The notes: generated from the sequence alone by a model not told the origin. DNA of 64,000 nucleotides from an uncultured Lachnospiraceae bacterium (GCA_937920345.1 CALGVA010000073.1:1-64000), one strand, 5' to 3'. Counted from the stretch's first letter, positions 9,212 to 18,028 are shown. Numbers and translations are program-made.

Positions 9212-10119
9212 TGCTCCGGATGAATCCCTCTCTCGATGATCCCGAAGCCAAGCGGGTAGGGACCGGTGTGCACGCTGATGGTGGCGCCGATCTGGTAGAG
9301 GGGGATTTCCTTTATGGCATAACCCTTCTCATGCAGTACGGACAGCGCCTGGTCGCGGAATGCGATTCCTTCTTCCACATCATAGCCGTAGCCTACCGCG
9401 AGGCTGTAGCATTCACATGAAAGACTGCTTTCCCGCAGATATTCCAAAAGGAGATTCATAACTTTCTTGAGCGTGCGTTTCCGTCCCCTGTCGATACCGG
9501 AGGGGAAGATCTCGCCTTTCTTTAGCGTGATAACGGGACGGATATCCAGTGCGCCGCCTGCAAGGGCAGCTACTTTGCCGATTCTTCCGCCGTGTTTTAA
9601 ATATTCCATATTTCCCACTGTGAAAAAGATTCTTCCGGTGCTTTTGATCTCTTCCAGACGCGCTGCGGCATCCTGATAGCTGAAGCCGTGATCGCGCAGT
9701 TCGGCGGCCTCCAACACATACTGTCCCTGCAGGACCGTGTTGATGGTGGCGTCAATGACGGTGATTTGCGCCTGGGGATACTTTTCCAGCACAAGAGATC
9801 TGGCGTTGAGCGCAGACTGCATGGAACCGCTGAACTTCGTGGTGATACAGATACAGATCACGGGCATGTTGTCCATGGCAAAGGGCAGGAACACTTCTTC
9901 ATAATCCTGAATGGAGGGCATGGAGGATTTTGGGTATACGCCTTTCTTATCGATCATCTGCTGATAGAAATCGCGAATGCCGATTTCTACATTTTCCTTA
10001 AAATAATGTTCATCGTCAAAAGAAACATAGAACGGCACAACCGTGATATTCTTTTCCTGCACTAATTCTGACGGCAGATCACAGGAGCCGTCGCTGATAA
10101 TATGAAATGTTTCTCTCAT
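9208..10119 (-). CDS. DegV family fatty-acid-binding protein
   Basis: A 303-residue protein of the DegV family, whose members bind a fatty acid and can serve the FakA/FakB fatty-acid kinase. Seen: the N-terminal ISDGSCDLP motif, YPKSSMPSIQDYEEVF, TTKFSGSMQSA, an IDATINTVLQG segment, the HGGRIGKV block and C-terminal HTGPYPLGFGI. Length is as usual for the family. ATG 10119 is chosen over an in-frame TTG at 10140 because GAGGAAGG lies between them, 11 bases upstream. It stands alone and converges on the split regulator. Confidence 0.9.
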   Translation of the reverse strand: MRETFHIISDGSCDLPSELVQEKNITVVPFYVSFDDEHYFKENVEIGIRDFYQQMIDKKGVYPKSSMPSIQDYEEVFLPFAMDNMPVICICITTKFSGSMQSALNARSLVLEKYPQAQITVIDATINTVLQGQYVLEAAELRDHGFSYQDAAARLEEIKSTGRIFFTVGNMEYLKHGGRIGKVAALAGGALDIRPVITLKKGEIFPSGIDRGRKRTLKKVMNLLLEYLRESSLSCECYSLAVGYGYDVEEGIAFRDQALSVLHEKGYAIKEIPLYQIGATISVHTGPYPLGFGIIERGIHPEH

Positions 10120-10639
10120 GTTGAAAAAGACCTTCCTCAAGTATATTGTATTTACACTGCGCCACTAATTATCAATAAAAAATTACTATTTGTGCGTAAA
10201 TGTATAAAAATGAAAAAGCCTTGGTGAGCGTGAATCGTAATGAACCGGAACGATCAGGCAAACCAGGTACATAGCTTTCATTGATATATAGAATACTACG
10301 TTTTGGCGGTAAATGCAATTGATTTGCGTGTAAATATTACGATGTAAAGCTATCTAAACTGTTTTTGGTAGTTTTAAATACTATATATTATGTGCCGGAG
10401 ATAAAATTTGAATACTTGTTATTGCTTCCTGTTATGCTGGTGCTTTTGATGGTACATGGATTATGGCGGAAGAGAGGATAAAGAATTAGGGGAATACGTG
10501 CTTAATCAGTGGGGAACGAAGCTGTCGTCCGGACGGTGCAAATTGATAATTTCTGATACGAAGTGTATACTAAATAGATACCGGGCGGCGGGGAAGCAGA
10601 CAGGTGGACTGCTGCCCGATGCCGGAAAACAGGTAAGAA

Positions 10640-10663
10640 GATTGAAAATTAAAATTTTCAATC
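10640..10663. repeat. perfect inverted repeat, 11-bp arms
   Basis: GATTGAAAATT, AA, AATTTTCAATC. Because it is AT-rich and has almost no loop, it looks more like a protein-binding dyad than an RNA terminator. It lies upstream of the two-component operon. Confidence 0.5.
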
Positions 10664-10712
10664 GCGAGATTTGTGTCTGCGCGTTGCTTGCCACAAACTC
10701 GTTTAATGCGAC

Positions 10713-10731
10713 GTCTCAACATAGTTGAGAC
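10713..10731. repeat. perfect inverted repeat, 8-bp arms
   Basis: GTCTCAAC, ATA, GTTGAGAC, sixteen bases before a short ORF that runs into the LytTR regulator. It may be an operator for the downstream operon; no T-run follows, so a terminator is unlikely. Confidence 0.45.
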
Positions 10732-10746
10732 AAAAGCAGCGCAGAA

Positions 10747-10893
10747 ATGGAAAAAAATATGATCGATGAATGGCGCGATATGGAGAATCGTCTGGCTGCG
10801 GTGATAAAAACAACGCAGAATGTGACCGGCAGTGTCGGCTATTGGGTCGATGAAATAACAGAAAGAAACGAGATGATACTATGCTGCACATAG
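10747..10893 (+). CDS. possible 48-residue leader ORF
   Basis: An ATG opens a frame of 48 codons, rich in Glu, Asp and Asn, containing MIDEWRDMENRLAAVI and VGYWVDEITERNEM. It overlaps the first 13 bases of the response regulator in another frame. No strong ribosome site precedes it and I do not recognise the peptide. Its end placed across the regulator start would allow translational coupling, but it could also be chance. Confidence 0.3.
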   Translation: MEKNMIDEWRDMENRLAAVIKTTQNVTGSVGYWVDEITERNEMILCCT

Positions 10894-11600
10894 CAGTCTG
10901 TGATGATGATACGGATGTGGTGCAAATACATAAGCAGATTGCGGAGAACTGTCTGAGGGAATGCGGAAGTATGGGTGAGACCGCAGTTTATACCGACAGC
11001 GCGAATCTGCTCTATGACATTACAGAGGACGGATATTACTTTGACCTGATCCTGCTGGATATAGAAATGCCCGGCAGAAGCGGCATGGAGCTTGCGGAGA
11101 AGATCAAGCCGTACCTGCCCCATGTGAAGATCATCTTTATCACATCCCATATCGAATACGCCATCGATGCCTTCGAACTGGCTGTTTTCCGTTATGTGCC
11201 CAAGGATGATACTGCCAGAAGGCTGCCCGCGGCGATTACGGACGCCGTCAAGCTGCTTATGCTGGAGGAGGGCAAAGTCTATACGATCCGGACAAACAGC
11301 AGGCTTGAGAAGATCCCCTATAAAGAGATCTGCTATATCGAGCGGGACGGGAAAAACGCAAGTATCACAACCGCTGCCGGTGTATCCAGGGTGCGCAGGA
11401 GTCTGCAGCAGGTTTATGAGGAACTGGCGGCAGAGGAATTTATCTATATTGACCGGGGCTGTATCGTCAATATGATACATATTATGCAAATCAAAGACGG
11501 CATGGCCGTCCTGAAAAACGGTACGCCGCTTCCCGTCAGCCGTTCCCATTTACAGGCGGTAAAGGAACAGATCAACACCTATTGGGGGACGCATATATGA
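10881..11600 (+). CDS. LytTR-family response regulator
   Basis: Cytoplasmic response regulator of 239 residues. The receiver domain begins MLHIAVCDDD and has the phosphoacceptor Asp60 in DLILLDIEMPG. The LytTR DNA-binding domain covers about residues 135-235 (ICYIERDGKNA, VRRSLQQVYEEL, YIDRGCIVN, LPVSRSHLQAVK). The family typically binds paired direct repeats about two helical turns apart. Its stop codon overlaps the start of the sensor kinase (ATGA), so the two are co-translated. No AgrB or AgrD gene is nearby, hence the signal is unknown. Confidence 0.92.
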   Translation: MLHIAVCDDDTDVVQIHKQIAENCLRECGSMGETAVYTDSANLLYDITEDGYYFDLILLDIEMPGRSGMELAEKIKPYLPHVKIIFITSHIEYAIDAFELAVFRYVPKDDTARRLPAAITDAVKLLMLEEGKVYTIRTNSRLEKIPYKEICYIERDGKNASITTAAGVSRVRRSLQQVYEELAAEEFIYIDRGCIVNMIHIMQIKDGMAVLKNGTPLPVSRSHLQAVKEQINTYWGTHI

Positions 11601-12886
11601 CACTTATTTTACTTTCCGATATGCTGGCAGGCGGTCTGCGGGCCGGTATTTGTATGTTTCTTATTTCACGTCTGCTGTCGGCGGATATGCCGGACAGGAG
11701 AAGCGTTGTGACGGCAGGTGCCGGTGCGTTTGTAATAGCCGCCGGGGTTTCTCTGGCAGGACTGCCGGATTTGTTCCGGATGGCATTGGAGGCGGTCTGG
11801 ATCGCGGTGTGTGCCCGCCGGTTACAGAATGCGGATATCAGAATGGGACTGTTTATCGGTATTTATTATGAGATCGCGGTCGCATTCTGGATTTTTCTTT
11901 GCATGGCGGGCATGGGCATTCTGTTTCGTTCACCGGCTTTTCTGGAGAAAGGAACTGCAGGCGGACAGAGCGCTGTCTGGCTGCTGCATATCGTGCTGCT
12001 GATCGGAACACTTTATCTTCAGAAAAATCCGGATCTTGCAGGAAAAGATGCTTTTCGCCTTGCTTCCGGTGTCTCGGCAGCAGGTCTGATTGCTGTGATC
12101 ACGCTGTCTGAGCAGACAATTCTTCCGGTTCCGGAGGACAGCCTTGGTACGTGGACGATTCTGTCAGTGGTGCTGATGATGTCTGTTATGCTATTTAATA
12201 TAAACCGCCAGTATGAAAGTGAAAAGGAACTGGCAAGATTGAAATCCGGGCAGGCGGAACTGTTGGAGCGGGACTATACTGCGCTGAATAATGCATACGC
12301 CGTCAATGCCAGGCTGTTCCACGATTTCCACAATCATATCGGTGCGCTGCGGCAGCTCCTGTCTCATGAGAAATATGCCGACGCGGTGCGGTATCTGGAT
12401 GAACTTCAGGCGCCCGTGCGGGAGATGGCGGATACTGTCTGGACGGGTGATGAGACGGCGGACTATCTGATCAACAGTAAGGCGGCAGCAGCAGCGGCCT
12501 GTGGTGTGCGCCTGCAGATTCAGGTGGAATATCCCCGTCATACGAACATCCGCAGCGCAGATCTGTGCGCGATCTTAGGGAATCTTCTGGACAATGCTTT
12601 GGAGGCGGCGCAACAGGTAACGGAGCCGGAGCGGCGGGTGGTCAGACTGACAATACGCCGGATCAATCAAATGCTGGTAATCAAGGTGGAGAATGGTTTT
12701 GCGGCTGCACCCGTACAGGTGGAAGGGGAACTGAAAACAACCAAGACAGAGGGCGGCCTGCACGGCTGGGGATTGAAGAGCGCCCGGACTGCGGCAGAGA
12801 AATATGACGGTATGGTACAGACCTGTTGTGAGGCAAATACGTTCCGGGCGGTTGCCACGCTGTCTTTTCAGGGGGTGAAGATGTGA
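11597..12886 (+). CDS. GHKL sensor histidine kinase
   Basis: Membrane sensor kinase of 429 residues. About six hydrophobic segments fill residues 1-200, then a short coiled coil leads to the phosphoacceptor region RLFHDFHNHIGALRQLL. The ATPase core has the N-box NLLDNALEAA and the G-box GWGLKSARTAAEKY, as in AgrC/CitA-like GHKL kinases. ATG 11597 overlaps the preceding stop codon and has GGGGGA seven bases upstream. It should phosphorylate the LytTR regulator encoded just before it. No target is evident; the AbiE operon and ABC exporter follow. Confidence 0.9.
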   Translation: MTLILLSDMLAGGLRAGICMFLISRLLSADMPDRRSVVTAGAGAFVIAAGVSLAGLPDLFRMALEAVWIAVCARRLQNADIRMGLFIGIYYEIAVAFWIFLCMAGMGILFRSPAFLEKGTAGGQSAVWLLHIVLLIGTLYLQKNPDLAGKDAFRLASGVSAAGLIAVITLSEQTILPVPEDSLGTWTILSVVLMMSVMLFNINRQYESEKELARLKSGQAELLERDYTALNNAYAVNARLFHDFHNHIGALRQLLSHEKYADAVRYLDELQAPVREMADTVWTGDETADYLINSKAAAAAACGVRLQIQVEYPRHTNIRSADLCAILGNLLDNALEAAQQVTEPERRVVRLTIRRINQMLVIKVENGFAAAPVQVEGELKTTKTEGGLHGWGLKSARTAAEKYDGMVQTCCEANTFRAVATLSFQGVKM

Positions 12887-12966
12887 AATGGTAGGGGTAT
12901 TTACTATATCATTTTTGAAAGTGGCTTGAGGTGACAACAGCAAAAGCCAAAGACTTTTTTTAAATA

Positions 12967-13007
12967 TTTACTTTCTCGCTTAAAACTATTACAATTTAAG
13001 CGAGAAA
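12967..13007 (+). promoter_or_regulatory. abiE promoter overlaid by a 13-bp inverted repeat operator
   Basis: A -35-like TTTACT (12967-12972), 17-bp spacer and -10-like TACAAT (12990-12995) form a plausible promoter. A perfect inverted repeat, TTTCTCGCTTAAA (12972-12984) and TTTAAGCGAGAAA (12995-13007) with a 10-bp spacer, straddles the -10. AbiEi antitoxins are known to bind inverted repeats in their own promoter and repress, so this is read as the autoregulatory operator. Confidence 0.75.
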
Positions 13008-13024
13008 ATATGGAGGTAAATTTC

Positions 13025-13618
13025 ATGAATAAAAATGATATTCTACAGAAATTGATGGAGAGAAACAATGGTTATCTTCTATCAGCCATGGCAAACGAGA
13101 ATAATATCTCTGGGACAGTACTGTCAAAATATGTCAAAGAAAAAGGATTAGAAAAGGTTGCAAGGGGTATTTATATTACAGATGATGTGTGGCCGGACGA
13201 ACTATATATTATGCAAGTGCGAAACAAGGCGGTTATCTTCGCAGGTGAAACAGCACTGTATCTTCACGGATTAATAGACAGGGAATACTCTGAGATTTGT
13301 GTTTCTGTACCGACTGGCTATAACGCTTCACATTTAAAAACGGGAAGTGTGCAGGTAAAATATGCCTCAAAGAACAGTTATGGACTCGGCGTATGTACTG
13401 TGCCTTCAACGAGTGGAAATATGGTTAAGGTTTATGACAGGGAGCGGTGTATCTGTGACTTAATTTCAGACAGGAAAAAAGTGGATGTACAGAATTTCCA
13501 AACGGCAATGAAAGTGTATATGTTGGGAAAGTGCAAAAAATTATCCAGGCTGGTTGAATATGCGGAGCAGCTCGGGATGAGAGATGAAGTGATGAAGTAT
13601 GTGGAGGTATTTGGATGA
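13025..13618 (+). CDS. abiEi: AbiEi-type antitoxin
   Basis: Antitoxin and autorepressor of a type IV toxin-antitoxin pair, 197 residues. The N-terminal winged-helix part includes NNGYLLSAMANENNIS and the VARGIYITDD segment; the C-terminal part carries FAGETALYLHGL and the late YDRERCICDLI block typical of AbiEi-like proteins. ATG 13025 is chosen because GGAGG lies eight bases upstream; the ATG at 13010 would leave no ribosome site. Its end overlaps the toxin start (ATGA). In known AbiE systems the antitoxin does not bind the toxin directly, and the pair can abort phage infection or stabilise DNA. Confidence 0.87.
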   Translation: MNKNDILQKLMERNNGYLLSAMANENNISGTVLSKYVKEKGLEKVARGIYITDDVWPDELYIMQVRNKAVIFAGETALYLHGLIDREYSEICVSVPTGYNASHLKTGSVQVKYASKNSYGLGVCTVPSTSGNMVKVYDRERCICDLISDRKKVDVQNFQTAMKVYMLGKCKKLSRLVEYAEQLGMRDEVMKYVEVFG

Positions 13619-14481
13619 TTCACACGGCAAAACAACTAAAAGATAAGGTGAGGAACATCTCGAGAGGAGACAACAATATTGCAAAGGTACTGATCAGGAA
13701 TTTTATTATGGAGCGTTTTTTGGAACGGGTATCTGTGTCTGATTACCGCAATCATTTTATTCTGAAAGGCGGTATGCTGGTTGCTTCCATTATAGGCATT
13801 GAAATGAGGGCAACCATGGATATTGATGCAACAGTGAAATTACTTCCGGTGAATATGGACGATGCACAGAGAATTGTTTCTGAAATATGTGCGATTCCAC
13901 TGGAAGACAGTGTTACCTTTCGTATTACCTCTGTGTCAGATATTATGACCGATTTCGAATATCCTGGCGTTAGAATGATGCTTGAAGCTGTATTGGAACG
14001 AATGAGACAGGTTATCAAGATTGACATTTCAACAGATGATGTGATCACACCATCTGCAGTGGAATATGAATATAAGCTGATGTTTGAAGACAGAACAATT
14101 TCGCTTCTTACATATAATGTAGAAACATTGCTTGCGGAGAAAATACAGACAATCTTTGCAAGGGGAATTGCGAATACCAGACTTAGGGATTTTTATGATG
14201 TATATGAAGTTATGAAAATATGCGAGGCCAGGGTGGATAAGGCTATACTATTGCAGGCATTTGACGCAACCTGTAAGAAGAGGGAAACGGTGTACTCAAA
14301 AGAGGAGATGTCAGAAACTCTTGCGATGATAGAAAAAGATGCCATGATGGCGGGGATGTGGGACCAGTTTAGGAAAAGGAATTATTTTGTGGGTGATTTA
14401 GAATGGAAAGAGGTATTAAGTGGTGTTTTGGATGTGATTTATACATATCTTCATAGTTCAGCAAGTTCTTTGACCGAGTAG
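13615..14481 (+). CDS. abiEii: AbiEii/AbiGii-type nucleotidyltransferase toxin
   Basis: Toxin of 288 residues in the DNA polymerase beta-like nucleotidyltransferase fold. Seen: HFILKGGMLVASI (Lys51) and RATMDIDATV with Asp69 and Asp71 as metal ligands, then a long helical domain with LLAEKIQTIFARG and RLRDFYDVYEV, the conserved AbiEii segment. Relatives (AbiEii, MenT) transfer nucleotides and some modify tRNA. Both active-site motifs are intact, so it is probably functional. It sits outside the serine-recombinase element, between a two-component operon and an ABC exporter. Confidence 0.88.
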   Translation: MIHTAKQLKDKVRNISRGDNNIAKVLIRNFIMERFLERVSVSDYRNHFILKGGMLVASIIGIEMRATMDIDATVKLLPVNMDDAQRIVSEICAIPLEDSVTFRITSVSDIMTDFEYPGVRMMLEAVLERMRQVIKIDISTDDVITPSAVEYEYKLMFEDRTISLLTYNVETLLAEKIQTIFARGIANTRLRDFYDVYEVMKICEARVDKAILLQAFDATCKKRETVYSKEEMSETLAMIEKDAMMAGMWDQFRKRNYFVGDLEWKEVLSGVLDVIYTYLHSSASSLTE

Positions 14482-14658
14482 CGTGGTAAGCTTCCAACGG
14501 AGACAATCAGTTAAAACTATTCACATTTCACGGTCAAAAACCAACCGTTTGCGGACACTTCCGCAGAAACTTTCATAATCGGTTATGCTGTAAGCACAGT
14601 AAACCAAGTGTAAAGCGTTTCAGGGAACAGGAAACTGATTGTGAAGGAGGAAAAATGT

Positions 14659-14835
14659 ATGCGTCATATTTATATTCGTGGTATTTTGGCTTTGGTATGG
14701 GTGGCAGCGGCAATTGCCTGCGGTGTGTCCGGGAGGATGGAACTGACTGTTGTTTACATTATTATGGGCGGCATGTTCCTGTATTCTGCGTACAATGCAT
14801 GGAACAGAGGTAAGGCTGATAAAGGAGACAGATAA
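14659..14835 (+). CDS. small two-helix membrane protein
   Basis: A 58-residue protein with two hydrophobic segments (about residues 7-24 and 30-48) and a basic tail. A GGAGG site lies eight bases before ATG 14659, and the ABC ATPase starts one base after its stop codon, so it heads this operon. I do not recognise the family. It may be an accessory subunit or an immunity-like protein of the exporter, which is inference from position only. Confidence 0.7.
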   Translation: MRHIYIRGILALVWVAAAIACGVSGRMELTVVYIIMGGMFLYSAYNAWNRGKADKGDR

Positions 14836-14836
14836 G

Positions 14837-15532
14837 ATGAATGGCAGGCTTTTGACAATTGCTGATCTCAGTGCGTGGTATAACCGTGAGAATACCGTAT
14901 TGAGGGACTTTTCCATAGAATTGCAGGAACATGAGGTGGTGGGACTGATCGGCTTAAACGGCGCCGGAAAGACGACGTTTATCAAGACCTTATCCGGTCT
15001 GCATGAATCCTTTCATGCAGAAGAGATCCGGCTGTACGACCGTCCGGTAAAATTCCGGGATCAGGGGTTTAAGACCTGCCGCTATACGGTATTTGCGGAG
15101 GATCATTCTTTTCAGTATTTTACGTTCAGGGAATATATGTCCTATGTGTTCGCCGCTTACGGACAGAAACAACAGGACGCGGAACCTCTGGTCCGGGGAT
15201 TTCATTTTGAGAATTATACAGACGTTCTTTTAAAAGATTTATCAACCGGCAATAAGAAAAAGGCTTTTCTGATCACGGCGTTTGCGTTAAAGCCAAAGCT
15301 TCTCCTGCTGGATGAACCGGTGAACGGGCTGGATTTTCAGAGTACGGAATTTCTTTATGAATTGATTGCGGGTTATAAAGAGTACGGAACGGTTCTGTTT
15401 TCTTCCCATATTCTGGAAAGCATTACGTTAACGTCCGACAGGGTACTGGTGCTGGAAAACGGAAAAATCCGCCGGAGTTTTGAAGGAGAACAGATCAATG
15501 CCGGCGGGATTCGGGAGGCATTGCATGACTAG
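14837..15532 (+). CDS. ABC transporter ATP-binding protein (NatA/BcrA-like)
   Basis: Cytoplasmic ATPase of 231 residues. Walker A is GLNGAGKT, the signature is the variant DLSTGNKKK instead of LSGGQ, Walker B is LLLLDEPVNGLD, and the H-loop is SSHI. The STG signature is usual in the two-component exporters of the NatA, BcrA and YxlF type. Start ATG 14837 has AAAGGAG upstream. It works with the permease that follows, but a strong hairpin separates the two genes. Substrate unknown. Confidence 0.9.
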   Translation: MNGRLLTIADLSAWYNRENTVLRDFSIELQEHEVVGLIGLNGAGKTTFIKTLSGLHESFHAEEIRLYDRPVKFRDQGFKTCRYTVFAEDHSFQYFTFREYMSYVFAAYGQKQQDAEPLVRGFHFENYTDVLLKDLSTGNKKKAFLITAFALKPKLLLLDEPVNGLDFQSTEFLYELIAGYKEYGTVLFSSHILESITLTSDRVLVLENGKIRRSFEGEQINAGGIREALHD

Positions 15533-15563
15533 TACAACGAATAATTAATATTCGTTGTACTAG
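15529..15563 (+). repeat. perfect 15-bp inverted repeat between ATPase and permease genes
   Basis: Arms CTAGTACAACGAATA and TATTCGTTGTACTAG with a 5-base loop. The left arm contains the ATPase stop codon, and the right arm ends just before the permease ribosome site. No T-run follows. As RNA it would be a very stable hairpin that could slow decay or tune permease translation. Confidence 0.75.
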
Positions 15564-15578
15564 AGAGAGGTGAAGGGG

Positions 15579-16811
15579 ATGTACAGAGTTTTCGCAAGAA
15601 AGTTATTCGGGGTCAAATATGAAAGATTAAGCAAAACGCTGCTGATCTGGCTGTCTGTGTTTTACGGGCTGCAGCTGGCAGGCTTTCGGGTGCAGATTGC
15701 GCCGTCTATTCTGTACCTGATGGTCAGCAGTTTCAGCGCGGGCGTGATGTGGCAGGCGTTGTCTTCGAAGAGCAATGCCGAGAATATGCAAAATCTGCTT
15801 ATGCTGCCTTTTCGCGAAAAACATTTTATCTTTTCTTATGTGTCTGCGCTGGGAACCTATACGCTTCTGACCAAAACTGCGGGACTCATGGCGGTGGTGC
15901 TGGCGGTTTCTTCATGGAGTGCCGTGGAAGCGGCGGTCAGTGTTCTCTGCGCGGTCAGTGCGGTTCTTATGACAGCCTGTATATATGCGGGGAGCAGGCG
16001 CAAGGGTCAGGTTAGAGCTTTTGCATGTGCTGTGGTTACAGGTATGGTTTTGCTGAGGGATAAAGCTTTCTTCGTGACGTTGATCACAGGCAATATTTTA
16101 CTGGCAGTTCTGCTATTGTGCGGTGCCGACGCGTATTCGTTTTATGCGCCGTCCGGCGGGAAAAGTCAGGTTGCGAGAGGCGGAAAGCGGGCCTTCGTAT
16201 GGCGGTATCTGTTCCGGTATCTGGCGGCTCGCCCCAACTATCTGATGAACACTGCCGTAATGTGGCTGGCAGCATGCGTAATGCCCGTTTTTCTGCGGCA
16301 GACGGGAGGCCCGGGCATGTCTGTTATGCCTGTCGGATTCGCAATTCTGTCCCTGAATACGCCGCTCTGTATCCTTTTGTCCTGCGATTTGGATCTGGAA
16401 CAGGCGGTACGTTTCCTGCCCGGTCAGAAGAAAGCCTTTTGCGTGCCTTACTGCCTGTTTATTTTTCTGTATAATATGGCGGCGGACGTGATTTTTCTTG
16501 CCAGCTGGTATGTCATGAACGGGAAATTCGGGACGGGCGGCACTGCGGCAGATGTGAATGTGATCCTGACGGCGGTTATCTTTGCCTTACAAAGCGTCGT
16601 GTGCGCCGTGCTGCTGGAGTGGTTTTATCCCCTCAGAGGGTGGAAGATCGAGAGCGATCTGTGGCACCATCCGCGGAAATACATTGTTCCGGCGGGTATG
16701 CTTCTGCTTGCGGGTATTGTCGGGACGATACCGGCGATCGTACCGGTACTGACGGCATTACTGGCTGTGGAGATTGTGGTTATATTATGGAGCGTGACCG
16801 GTAGAAGTTGA
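15579..16811 (+). CDS. ABC transporter permease, polytopic membrane protein
   Basis: Integral membrane protein of 410 residues with about ten hydrophobic segments. There is no recognisable soluble domain. It follows the ATPase and ends the three-gene exporter operon. ATG 15579 is preferred over GTG 15570 because AGAGAGG is positioned for it. The size and architecture suit ABC-2 type exporter permeases; substrate unknown. Confidence 0.75.
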   Translation: MYRVFARKLFGVKYERLSKTLLIWLSVFYGLQLAGFRVQIAPSILYLMVSSFSAGVMWQALSSKSNAENMQNLLMLPFREKHFIFSYVSALGTYTLLTKTAGLMAVVLAVSSWSAVEAAVSVLCAVSAVLMTACIYAGSRRKGQVRAFACAVVTGMVLLRDKAFFVTLITGNILLAVLLLCGADAYSFYAPSGGKSQVARGGKRAFVWRYLFRYLAARPNYLMNTAVMWLAACVMPVFLRQTGGPGMSVMPVGFAILSLNTPLCILLSCDLDLEQAVRFLPGQKKAFCVPYCLFIFLYNMAADVIFLASWYVMNGKFGTGGTAADVNVILTAVIFALQSVVCAVLLEWFYPLRGWKIESDLWHHPRKYIVPAGMLLLAGIVGTIPAIVPVLTALLAVEIVVILWSVTGRS

Positions 16812-16859
16812 TATTGTGATAATAAGAAGTTAATTGCAACACATAACAGGAGGTGTCAA

Positions 16860-17081
16860 ATGAAAAATACAGGGAAATGTCCCAAATGTGGCTCGCTGAA
16901 TACTGTTCGTATCCCGGATCATCCGAATCGATATGCCAGTGGTAACAATATTTATACCGGAACGCTGACGTTGATCGGTAAGATTCCCGTGATCCGGCAT
17001 GTGTGCTGCGATTGCGGATACGTGGAGAACTGGGTGGAAAGAGAAAGTGAACTCCGGAAGATCAAGAGTTCTTTCGGGTGA
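16860..17081 (+). CDS. small zinc-ribbon protein
   Basis: A 73-residue protein with CPKCGS near the N-terminus and CCDCGY at about residues 49-54, forming a treble-clef-like zinc site. A GGAGG ribosome site precedes the ATG. Between the Cys pairs is a YASGNNIYTGTLTLIGKIPV strand region. Small stand-alone ribbons of this type are common in Firmicutes and mostly uncharacterised. Confidence 0.75.
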   Translation: MKNTGKCPKCGSLNTVRIPDHPNRYASGNNIYTGTLTLIGKIPVIRHVCCDCGYVENWVERESELRKIKSSFG

Positions 17082-17260
17082 GATTAATAAATCCGACTGT
17101 AAAAAACAATTACCGGATTGCGTTCCATCGGCAGCAGCTATATAATCAGAGCGAAAGGCAGTCTTGAACGCAGGCGCATGTTCCTGTAACATAAGTCTGA
17201 AATCCCGGTTGCAAGGGCTGCTTTAGTGAATTATCAATATAACGAAAACGGGAGGGAATC

Positions 17261-18028
17261 ATGACTAACGAACAGATCCTGCAAACTGCAATGCGGCAGT
17301 CTGCATTAGACATTAACTGCAGCGCAGAAGATTTCCTGCAGAGCCGGCATGTGATTGTTAAGTCCGGTGTAGGACCGGACGCGCGGAAATATTATAAAGA
17401 ACCGATAGCCTGTAACCTTGTTTCCTACGGGAATAACATTGTTGCTTCCGTTCGGGACGAGTATAGAGAAATAGTAGAAGCGTACATAGGAAAATTTGAA
17501 TTTTATCACTGCTTCGAGACACCGAACATGCACTGGCTCAATGAGAGACTGCTGGAAAAGGGGCAGAAGATCTGCTTTATGGCGGAATACTATCTGCCGG
17601 ATGTCAGGAATCTCCGCGCACTGCCGTGTGCGTATGAGATGAAGGTTCTGGGGCAGTCTGATTTCGCAGCGTTATATAAGCCTGAATGGAGCAATGCACT
17701 TTGTGAGGATAGAAAAGAGCTGGATGTGCTGGGGATAGGCGCGTATGATTCCGGCAGACTGATCGGATTTGCGGCCTGCTCTGCCGATTGTGATACTATG
17801 TGGCAGATCGGCGTCGATGTACTGCCGGAATACAGGAGACAGGGCGTGGCGGCGGCGCTGACAAGCGGCCTGGCGCTGGAAATCCTGCGGAGAGGGAAAG
17901 TGCCTTTCTACTGTTCGGCATGGTCTAACATCAGGTCGGCGCGGAATGCGGTCAAGAGCGGCTTTATTCCGGCGTGGGTGGAAATGACGGCGAAACCGGC
18001 GGATGTCGTGGATGAGATGAACAAGTGA
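17261..18028 (+). CDS. GNAT family N-acetyltransferase
   Basis: A 255-residue protein with a GNAT fold in its C-terminal half. The acetyl-CoA loop is QIGVDVLPEYRRQGVAAAL (about residues 184-202), followed by FYCSAWSNIRSARNAVKSGF, the usual second acetyl-CoA contact. The N-terminal 100 residues form an extra domain as in GNATs of the larger type. A GGAGG site precedes the ATG. Substrate unknown; it is followed by a VOC protein and a second GNAT with very short gaps, suggesting one transcript. Confidence 0.85.
   Translation: MTNEQILQTAMRQSALDINCSAEDFLQSRHVIVKSGVGPDARKYYKEPIACNLVSYGNNIVASVRDEYREIVEAYIGKFEFYHCFETPNMHWLNERLLEKGQKICFMAEYYLPDVRNLRALPCAYEMKVLGQSDFAALYKPEWSNALCEDRKELDVLGIGAYDSGRLIGFAACSADCDTMWQIGVDVLPEYRRQGVAAALTSGLALEILRRGKVPFYCSAWSNIRSARNAVKSGFIPAWVEMTAKPADVVDEMNK

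Larger units (their letters stand above)
10120..10746. other. gene-poor region with two perfect dyads
   Basis: No convincing gene of normal length is present. Two perfect inverted repeats stand out: 10640-10663 (11-bp arms GATTGAAAATT) and 10713-10731 (8-bp arms GTCTCAAC, ATA loop). They lie 150-240 bp before the LytTR regulator and could be regulatory. A GTG-started frame at 10392-10481 would encode a 29-residue peptide with one hydrophobic helix ending WRKRG, but it lacks a clear ribosome site. Confidence 0.4.

Noticed and set aside
10456..10728. 90-codon frame before the LytTR regulator
   Set aside because: It covers both palindromes, lacks a ribosome site and has no recognisable protein pattern.
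10881..12886. Complete Agr quorum-sensing system
   Set aside because: Only the regulator and kinase types are present; no AgrB-like protease or AgrD-like precursor was recognised around either LytTR/GHKL pair.
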